DNA from: Planctomycetota bacterium
Lineage (GTDB): Bacteria; Planctomycetota; Planctomycetia; Planctomycetales; Planctomycetaceae
Length of the DNA stretch: 5,283 nt
Direction: 5' to 3'
Assembly (NCBI GenBank): GCA_026692825.1
Contig: JAPLOC010000192.1
Coordinates: forward strand, 1 to 5,283
Made by a program: the position numbers and the translations under genes. Each line of letters starts with the position of its first letter. Positions within the stretch are counted from its first letter, which is position 1. The notes under the pieces are model-generated. The model was not told where the DNA came from. It saw only the letters and a program-made list of their open reading frames with translations, and did not search any database. This document shows, in pieces, positions 1-5,283 of this stretch.

Positions 1-1274
1 CTGGCCCGCAGGTCGATGTCGATGCCGTGCAGGTTGTGGGCGAGGATCAGCCGGGGGACATCTCGCCGGAGACCTTCCAGCGTGGGATAGTCGTCCTGAA
101 GTGCCGGGCCGAGGTCCGGGTCGGCATAGGCTTCCTCGTAGATCGTCAGCAGCAGGTCGAAGCAGTACAGCAGGAAGTGCCCGCTGCCGCAGGCTGGGTC
201 GAGAATCTTGAGGTCGCGGGGGTCTTTCTTCGGGCGGTGCGGGATGTGGACGGGGAGTTTGAGCAGTTCTTCCCGGGTGAGGTCATCCGCTGGTGGGGAC
301 GCAGGGAGTTGACACTCCCCGCTCGCCAGGAAGATTTCCGTGGGGCGACGGACCATGTAGAGGCACTGGCCCTTCAGCTTCGTGTCCCCCTTCCGCATCT
401 CGTACCAGATGCGGCCCAGCGTGTTGTCGGTGAGGAACTCGACCACATAACGGGGCGTGAAGAACTGGTTGCGGAAGGCCAGTTCGTACGAGTTGCGGGG
501 GGCCTGGCTTTCCTTGCGGGCCTGGTCCCGCAGTTCCTTGGGCGTGAAATACTGGTAGACCCAGCCGATTGTTTCGTCCTGCGCCCAAATCAGCGGCCAT
601 TGCTCCCGCAGTTCGGTCTCCTCGGGCTTGAGGCCGCCGCCGTTGAGCAGGTCGAGAACGTCATCGAGCGTCTTCTGCCGAGGATAGAGCCGGTTGGCCG
701 GGTCAGTCGGGCTGAACAGCACGCCGATCTCGTCGGAGAGCGCCCCGCCGAGCCAGTCCAGGAAATGTCGATAGGCAACATCCTGATGGCCGGTATTGAA
801 GAGCCGTTCTTCCTCCGGGTGTTCCGCCAGATAGAACTTCACCCCGTTAGAGTTCACGCCTCGGCTGACCGCTTCCCGGAACTTCTGCCCGCCAACGTAG
901 ACCTCACGGGCCTCCATCATCTTGTAGGCGCAGAGCCGGTTGAGATGTGTGAAGGCGATTTCGCGGATCAACTGATCGAGGGCGGATTTGTCGGTGGTCA
1001 GTGGTCCGTTGTCAGTTGTTCGTTGCTTCGACGTGCGGTACTTGTCGCCGTGCAAACTGCTTTGGATATGCTGGAGGTGGTCGAGAATCTCTCGGCGGGC
1101 CTGTTGATCCTCATCGGAGAGGTGCGCCATCTTGGCGCCGGGATCAGCCGTCACCTCGTTTTTCTTGGCGAAGATGGCGTATTTTCCCTCAAGCTCCTGT
1201 GAAATGGAGTCTTCCAGCAGTTTGCGACACTGAGTCACGACGTTGCGGAGCTTGTTGCGAATCTCTTGGTCCAT
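1..1274 (-). CDS. pglX: BREX adenine-specific DNA methyltransferase PglX (BrxX), N-terminal third, 3' end off the window
   Basis: Reading the minus strand from the ATG at 1274 gives 424 uninterrupted codons running off the left edge, so no stop is seen. Visible landmarks: a conserved N-terminal helix (FTHLNRLCAYKMMEAREVY, about residues 109-127); IGWVYQYFTPKEL (236-248); the stretch FRNQFFTPRYVVEFLTDNTL (268-287), which precedes the catalytic domain in this family; the AdoMet-binding motif I DPACGSGHF (359-367); and NLHGIDID (414-421), the acidic strand that follows. The catalytic NPPY motif and the target-recognition part should lie beyond the window; family members are about 1200 residues. 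In BREX this enzyme methylates N6 of adenine in a non-palindromic site on host DNA and is also required for phage exclusion. The start follows the upstream gene's stop by one base and has an AGGGAG ribosome site. Oddities are a heptamer repeat tract encoding residues 86-95 and a palindrome encoding residues 318-325. Family assignment is very secure; the methylated site cannot be read from this part. Confidence 0.94.
   Translation of the reverse strand, partial: MDQEIRNKLRNVVTQCRKLLEDSISQELEGKYAIFAKKNEVTADPGAKMAHLSDEDQQARREILDHLQHIQSSLHGDKYRTSKQRTTDNGPLTTDKSALDQLIREIAFTHLNRLCAYKMMEAREVYVGGQKFREAVSRGVNSNGVKFYLAEHPEEERLFNTGHQDVAYRHFLDWLGGALSDEIGVLFSPTDPANRLYPRQKTLDDVLDLLNGGGLKPEETELREQWPLIWAQDETIGWVYQYFTPKELRDQARKESQAPRNSYELAFRNQFFTPRYVVEFLTDNTLGRIWYEMRKGDTKLKGQCLYMVRRPTEIFLASGECQLPASPPADDLTREELLKLPVHIPHRPKKDPRDLKILDPACGSGHFLLYCFDLLLTIYEEAYADPDLGPALQDDYPTLEGLRRDVPRLILAHNLHGIDIDLRA
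301..322. repeat. Short palindrome within pglX
   Basis: GGGAGT (304-309) and ACTCCC (314-319) form a perfect six-base inverted repeat around a four-base loop TGAC. Beyond one mismatched pair (303/320) two more G-C pairs extend it (301-302 with 321-322). It encodes SGECQLPA (residues 318-325 of PglX), at the beginning of the segment linking the conserved VRRPTEIFL to motif I. Being inside a coding region with no following T-run, it is not a terminator. It could be chance in GC-rich DNA or a copy of a dispersed palindromic element. Confidence 0.55.
992..1019 (-). repeat. Four tandem degenerate heptamers within the pglX coding sequence
   Basis: On the minus strand the units are ACAACTG, ACAACGG, ACCACTG and ACCACCG, consensus ACMACNG, in perfect 7-bp register. 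Flanking heptamers on either side match only partly. The tract encodes residues 86-95 (TTDNGPLTTD) of PglX, a polar, probably flexible loop between predicted helices. Degenerate heptamers of this kind occur dispersed in some bacterial genomes, usually between genes; I recall them from Planctomycetes, which is memory rather than something shown here. The unit length is not a multiple of three, so a change in copy number would shift the frame. Confidence 0.8.
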
Positions 1275-1275
1275 G

Positions 1276-2130
1276 TCAGGCCGCTCCCTGCGGTTGTGCT
1301 GCCGCCGCTTGTGATTTCAATTCCTTGAGTCGAGCCGTTACCAGATCATCGAGTGCGAGACAAACAGCTCGGATTGATTCCACAGAGAGCTTCGTCCAAG
1401 GAAAACTGATCTCTTGTATCGCACCAGCGGGGTCATCCTGGGAGCGATCTGCACGATGGACGATGTCGTTTCGACGCTTGACAGTCGCTTCGACTCTCTC
1501 CTGAATGGTGATTTCCTTCTCTTCGCCTTTCTTTGTTTCCTTCTTTTCCTCTTCGCCGAGCTTCTTGGCGATTAATTCCCACGGCTTTTCCAAAGAAAGC
1601 AATACACCAGTGACGTGGATACCTCGTTTGCCGCTGAGATAGCTGAAATCCAAGCTGCTGATCATCTTGTTGGCGACAAAAAGTGGATCGGGATCGGCGA
1701 GGAGTCGAGTGACTTCTTCTAGATCGAAAGTGAGATTTTTGAACTGACACTTGACGGAGTCGTCATTCTTCGGAACGAAATACCGGCCACGAAGGCGAAT
1801 GACTTCCGGTAGATTCTCCCGCAGAAGGATTGGCAGATAGGTTTCCAAAGCGGTGCTGGCCGTGACCACCGATTGCCGCAGCAGATTGCACAATGCGCTG
1901 CGTTTGATGGATGCCGGCGGAACTTCAGCACTCTCGCGAATCAGCCCCAGAAAAACCTCGTTGTAAATGACCATCAATCCCTCGTCGTCATCGGCCTTCA
2001 CCAACCCGCGCAACGTCCGCAGTACGCCCTCCTCGGTATTGGGCGCATCGTGTTCCAGCAGCCGGTAGACCTTGAGCAGCAGGTCGGCTGGTCGGATGTT
2101 GTCTTCAAAGATTCGGCGGGGACTGAGCAT
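1276..2130 (-). CDS. HEPN-like domain protein (putative RNase), accessory gene inside the BREX operon
   Basis: This is a complete 284-residue protein, predicted soluble, with no signal peptide or membrane segment visible. I do not recognise a named gene. Seen: a mostly helical sequence; a helix at about residues 75-107 with SVVTASTALETYLPILL (87-103), resembling the first core helix of HEPN domains of the RiboL-PSP/MAE_28990 kind; and RRNDIVHRADR (219-229), which fits the HEPN signature R-x4-H (R220, N221, H225) with the polar residue after Arg usual in catalytic members. Known: HEPN proteins with this motif are often metal-independent RNases in toxin-antitoxin, abortive-infection and CRISPR systems. 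Inferred: an RNA-targeting or regulatory accessory of BREX. A Lys/Glu-rich linker (about 189-208) lies just before the motif, and the tail is Ala/Gln-rich. It sits three bases after brxC and one base before pglX, with a GGAG ribosome site, so translation is probably coupled. Sampled GC is lower than in its neighbours. The gene itself is very secure; the HEPN call is by motif only. Confidence 0.72.
   Translation of the reverse strand: MLSPRRIFEDNIRPADLLLKVYRLLEHDAPNTEEGVLRTLRGLVKADDDEGLMVIYNEVFLGLIRESAEVPPASIKRSALCNLLRQSVVTASTALETYLPILLRENLPEVIRLRGRYFVPKNDDSVKCQFKNLTFDLEEVTRLLADPDPLFVANKMISSLDFSYLSGKRGIHVTGVLLSLEKPWELIAKKLGEEEKKETKKGEEKEITIQERVEATVKRRNDIVHRADRSQDDPAGAIQEISFPWTKLSVESIRAVCLALDDLVTARLKELKSQAAAAQPQGAA
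1284..1289 (-). promoter_or_regulatory. Ribosome binding site of pglX, inside the end of the HEPN-like gene
   Basis: The minus strand reads AGGGAG nine bases before the pglX ATG at 1274. The site lies within the final codons of the HEPN-like gene, whose TGA (1276-1278) is one base from that ATG. It supports this start over any downstream ATG and implies coupled translation of the accessory gene and the methyltransferase. Confidence 0.72.
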
Positions 2131-2133
2131 GGT

Positions 2134-5100
2134 TCACTCCAAAATGATGATGGCACCTTCATCAATGCACTTTTGAAGTGTTTCCTCGATCAGCTTGATC
2201 GCCATTTTCAAGTCGTCCTGCGTTTGAATGGGCCGATTGAAGAATTCCGACACCCGCACCTTTCGCACGGGAGCCTTTTTTTCGCTGCCGATGGAGAGCT
2301 CCTGCAACTTGACCAGCAGCGACGACTTCAATCCATCGACGGCGGCGAGGTCGGACTCCATCTCGGTTAGGCTTGCCTTGCCGAGCGAATTGCCTTCCGC
2401 CACGGCGTTCCTGTCGTCGTCGGTGCCGACTCGCCCCTGCAACGGAGACAACAGTGAAGCGGCCGTGCTGGGGTTCGTGGATTCGAGCGGCGTCCATTCC
2501 GTGCGGTTCTGAATCTCATCAATGGCCGACTCGTAGGACTTTTTGCGACGGTCGAAGAGCTCACAGTAGGCGGTGCGGTACGCTCCCATCACTTTCTTCG
2601 TATGGCAGGCGATGTTGTCCCACGAGTCGATGAACTGCTCGGAGGCCAGCAGCGTTTTCAGCTCTTCGACCGTGGTTTCGAGTTCCGGCGAAGCAGCATG
2701 AGCCGACAACCGCTGCCATACCTGATCAGTCGCTTGTCGGGCTTGCCTGAGAACGCCGATGGCCTCGGAATCGAGCGATTCCCGCAGCTTGCGAACCTTG
2801 TCGCGTGTTTCCCCGAATTCGTTTCCGTTCTCGGTGAGGATGCGAACGCAGTCATCGGATGGAGACGATTGGATCCCCGTCAAAGTCTGCTGGAACTCGG
2901 AGAGCATCGTAAGAACCGGGAGCCGGTGGGCCTCGGCGGTCGCTTTGAGCGGGTAGAGCTTTTCCAGTTCCTCGGCGGCGACCTTCTTGAACGCCGTGGC
3001 GATGGCCCCTTCCTCAACGTCCACCTCTTCCCCGGTGAGGTCTTCGAGCCGCTGCACGGCTTTCGTCAACGTCTTGAGCCCGACCGTTTCGCGAGGCGAG
3101 AAGAGCGAAGTGCGGAATGCCGGGTTGTTGGTGAGCGGCGTGCGGGAAGCGGGGTCCTGGTAGTTGTGGTAGCGGTTGCCCTGGTAGGTGACTTCGATCT
3201 CGCCCGCCCGGAACAGCGTGGCGAGGATCAACCGCAGCATGTCGCGTTCCCAGCCGTAGGGGGTGCCGCCGAAGCGTTTTTCCAGCGCCTTGCCCAGGCG
3301 GCTGTCTTTGTTACCGTAGCTGTGTTCGCTCTTCAGGTAGTCGAGCACCTCTTTGGCGGTGGGGGCGGTCGTGTCGACGATGCTCTTGGGACCCTCTTTG
3401 ACCACCAGCCCGAGGCCGGCGTCTCCCACGTAAAAGACGTTGGGGAGCGCCTTGAGATCGGCTGCCTTGAGGATCTGCTCGGCTTCGTCCCCCTTCAGCG
3501 GGCGTGAACCCATCTGCAGCTTGGGGTACAGATTGGGCACGACCTGCCCGAAGAGTTTCTTCAGGATTTCGCCGAGATTCTTTCCCAGGGCCGAGGCATC
3601 TTTCTGGACCCCGCGGAACATGCCGGTTCCCCGCTCCATCGCCTCCGCCAGTTTGTCGCGCAGTCGGTTTTCGTAGCCGTTCTTCGAGTTCTTCTCGTCC
3701 TGGAGACAGGTCGCCTCGTCGGGGCTGATCTTCTGCTGAGCGCTCAACTGGTTGTACTTGTCGACCATCTTTCGCGAGGCGTGCAATTGGGCGACCAGTT
3801 CGTCGATTTCGGGAGTCAGGCAGAACATCCAGAACAGATCGCTCTCGCGGGCTTTCTGCTGGCTTTCGGTCCGAATTTCTTCAATTCGCCGGGTCAGTTC
3901 CTCGGCATCGTCGGCGACGCACAGCGTCAGCGGCAATTCCCCCTCTTCGCCGATGCCGGTTCCATCGACGTTGATGCCGATCCGGAACGAGCGGTTCTGG
4001 AAGCGGTATGTCTTGAACTCTGGCTCATCGAAGATCTGCCCCAGAGAGGTGCGGGTCAGTTCGTTTCGCTCGCGCGGTTTCGGATCGAGATGACCGCTGC
4101 GTTCGTTGGTCCAGTTCTTCTCGTGGGCGGTCTGGAGCTTCCAGCCTTCTTCAGTGTTGCGAATGAATTTGGCGGAGTCGAGCCGTTTGGCAGCAGACTG
4201 CACTTCGGCCAGCGGGGTCGCCTTGCCCACTTCGTCCACCAGCACGGCGGCCAGGTTCGCTTCGGTCCGCGGCAGGTCGCGTATGAACTCCAACAGGCAG
4301 ATCGCCTTGGCCACCCTCAAAGCCCATCCCTGATCCTCGGGATCGCCCTGGAATCGCTCGGCGATCTGGTGGATGTCGGTCCGCTTTTCGTTCGAGAGGT
4401 TTCCTTCGACCAGTTCGAACACTTTGTCGAGCGTCACCAGCGCTCCGATCGGCTTCTTGGCGAAGGCGGTCCGGTCGGAGACCAGCATTTCGTACGCCTG
4501 CTTGATGATCGTCCGGTTGCTGCCGCCATAGTGGCGGGGAGCACCTGGTTGCAGCCGAATGCCCGACATGATGCCGATGCACAGATCGATGTAGTGCGGC
4601 GGATACGGGTAGAAATGGACGAAATCGCTTTCGTTGATGTCGGTACGACGGGTCGTCCGTTCGAGCCGCAGGGCCGCGTTCAACTGCCCCTGATTGTCGG
4701 CGAACAGTTTCTTGAGCGGTTTCTCGGCTTCCGGCTTCTTCGCGAGCACGCGGCGGGTGGCGACCTCGCGAATATCCGACGGGGCGAGGTCCACCCGGTA
4801 ATGGAAGCGGTCTTGCAGCTTGGCGATTTCGACCCGTTTCGAATCGATGGCGGCGACCACTTCGTCGAGTTTTTCCTGCGAGGTGACGACGATCCAGCAG
4901 GGGGCGGTGATTTTCCGGCTTTTCAACAGGTTTTTGCCGACCTTGCCGAACTCTTCGATGGTCGCCCGCAGGTCTTCAATCTTGTCGCCGCTGCGGGCGA
5001 CATGCTGGCCCACTTCGTCGATGATGAAGACGAGCGCCTTGCCCGGGCGGCGGCGGCCCCAGAGTTCGAACGTCCGCTCGACCACCTTGCTGACCGAGAT

Positions 5101-5283
5101 CGAGGCGTCGCGGTTGCGCTGGGAGTGGGCCCACGAGTCGGCAGCGGGATAAGTCTTCGGTTCGAGCTGGTGCAAAATGGCGCTGGCACGCGAGAGTTTC
5201 TGCGCCCCTTCCCGCACCGACTGCCACGGTTTGCTGAGCATCGACTGGCAGGTCGCTTCAAACTCGGCGAGTCGTCCCTCGGC
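2134..5283 (-). CDS. brxC: BREX P-loop ATPase BrxC, 5' end off the window
   Basis: The frame is open from the right edge to a TGA at 2134-2136, giving 1049 visible codons. An internal ATG at 5241 is not the true start: 14 further in-frame codons precede it without a stop and the family is about 1200 residues, so roughly 150 residues including the Walker A loop should lie outside. Counting from that ATG: Walker B VFIIDEVGQ (71-79), followed by the BrxC-like VARSGDKIEDLRATIEEFGK; a sensor-1-like strand WIVVTSQEKL (116-125); DRFHYRVDLAPSDIREVATR (144-163), possibly holding arginine-finger or sensor-2 residues; FVHFYPYPPHYIDL (207-220); GGSNRTIIKQAYEML (239-253); charged, probably coiled-coil helices (about 447-540 and 800-910); and GTPYGWERDMLRLILATLFR (about 655-675), typical of the family middle region. 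BrxC is an AAA-like ATPase essential for BREX defence and thought to act in a complex with the methyltransferase and PglZ. PglY of type 2 is homologous, but gene order favours BrxC. Confidence 0.93.
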   Translation of the reverse strand, partial: AEGRLAEFEATCQSMLSKPWQSVREGAQKLSRASAILHQLEPKTYPAADSWAHSQRNRDASISVSKVVERTFELWGRRRPGKALVFIIDEVGQHVARSGDKIEDLRATIEEFGKVGKNLLKSRKITAPCWIVVTSQEKLDEVVAAIDSKRVEIAKLQDRFHYRVDLAPSDIREVATRRVLAKKPEAEKPLKKLFADNQGQLNAALRLERTTRRTDINESDFVHFYPYPPHYIDLCIGIMSGIRLQPGAPRHYGGSNRTIIKQAYEMLVSDRTAFAKKPIGALVTLDKVFELVEGNLSNEKRTDIHQIAERFQGDPEDQGWALRVAKAICLLEFIRDLPRTEANLAAVLVDEVGKATPLAEVQSAAKRLDSAKFIRNTEEGWKLQTAHEKNWTNERSGHLDPKPRERNELTRTSLGQIFDEPEFKTYRFQNRSFRIGINVDGTGIGEEGELPLTLCVADDAEELTRRIEEIRTESQQKARESDLFWMFCLTPEIDELVAQLHASRKMVDKYNQLSAQQKISPDEATCLQDEKNSKNGYENRLRDKLAEAMERGTGMFRGVQKDASALGKNLGEILKKLFGQVVPNLYPKLQMGSRPLKGDEAEQILKAADLKALPNVFYVGDAGLGLVVKEGPKSIVDTTAPTAKEVLDYLKSEHSYGNKDSRLGKALEKRFGGTPYGWERDMLRLILATLFRAGEIEVTYQGNRYHNYQDPASRTPLTNNPAFRTSLFSPRETVGLKTLTKAVQRLEDLTGEEVDVEEGAIATAFKKVAAEELEKLYPLKATAEAHRLPVLTMLSEFQQTLTGIQSSPSDDCVRILTENGNEFGETRDKVRKLRESLDSEAIGVLRQARQATDQVWQRLSAHAASPELETTVEELKTLLASEQFIDSWDNIACHTKKVMGAYRTAYCELFDRRKKSYESAIDEIQNRTEWTPLESTNPSTAASLLSPLQGRVGTDDDRNAVAEGNSLGKASLTEMESDLAAVDGLKSSLLVKLQELSIGSEKKAPVRKVRVSEFFNRPIQTQDDLKMAIKLIEETLQKCIDEGAIIILE
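2137..2140 (-). promoter_or_regulatory. Ribosome binding site of the HEPN-like gene, inside the end of brxC
   Basis: The minus strand reads TTGGAGTGAACCATG. GGAG lies six bases before the ATG at 2130 and overlaps the last codons of brxC, whose TGA is only three bases from that ATG. This supports the chosen start and suggests that ribosomes finishing brxC re-initiate on the next gene. Confidence 0.75.

Noticed and set aside
301..322. Intrinsic terminator.
   Set aside because: The stem is short, no T-run follows on either strand, and it lies within the pglX coding sequence.
283..781. Short minus-strand open frames (283-600 and 590-781) that might suggest a broken pglX.
   Set aside because: They are in a different frame from pglX. 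The true pglX frame is open without a break from 1274 to the left edge.
992..1019. CRISPR array or mobile-element end as an explanation of the heptamer repeat.
   Set aside because: Units are 7 bp with no spacers, and no transposase or terminal inverted repeats are nearby.
27..1202. A 391-codon plus-strand open frame opposite pglX.
   Set aside because: The minus strand here encodes PglX with conserved motifs throughout; the plus-strand product shows no recognisable domain and is a GC-driven antisense shadow.
2602..3507. A 301-codon plus-strand open frame opposite brxC.
   Set aside because: It lies wholly within conserved BrxC coding sequence, and its product is low-complexity Val/Leu/Arg/Gly-rich with no recognisable fold.
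2134..5241. brxC as a complete 1035-residue gene starting at the ATG at 5241.
   Set aside because: The frame continues open to the window edge, there is no Walker A motif downstream of this ATG, and the family is longer.

Overview
The window is an internal slice of a BREX (bacteriophage exclusion) antiphage locus. It holds three genes, all on the minus strand, packed end to end with no intergenic space and no visible promoter or terminator, so they are almost certainly one operon read from high to low coordinates. In transcription order they are brxC (2134-5283, N-terminus off the right edge), a small HEPN-like gene (1276-2130, complete), and pglX/brxX (1-1274, only the first 424 codons, C-terminus off the left edge). 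All other sizeable open frames, including a 391-codon one on the plus strand opposite pglX and a 301-codon one opposite brxC, look like antisense shadows caused by high GC.

brxC encodes the large P-loop ATPase of the system and pglX the N6-adenine methyltransferase that marks self DNA and is also needed for defence. The order brxC then pglX fits BREX type 1 and related types (5, 6), and argues against type 2 (Pgl), where pglX precedes pglY. The subtype cannot be fixed because brxA, brxB, pglZ and brxL or helicase genes lie outside the window. The gene between the two core genes is not a core BREX component. It carries an R-N-x-x-x-H signature typical of HEPN domains (often RNases) and is the best candidate here for an under-described accessory: a possible RNA-targeting arm wired into a BREX operon.

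A second unusual feature is a tract of four degenerate 7-bp repeats (992-1019) inside the pglX reading frame. Because 7 is not a multiple of 3, gain or loss of one unit would truncate the methyltransferase early, which raises the possibility of phase variation. A near-perfect palindrome (301-322) also lies in pglX, just before methyltransferase motif I.

Organism: GC is high in most sampled stretches (about 57-72 percent) and lower (about 43-52 percent) around the HEPN gene. Such GC, together with degenerate GGTCAGTGGTC-type heptamer repeats, reminds me of Planctomycetes, but this is only a weak inference; the window has no taxonomic marker gene.
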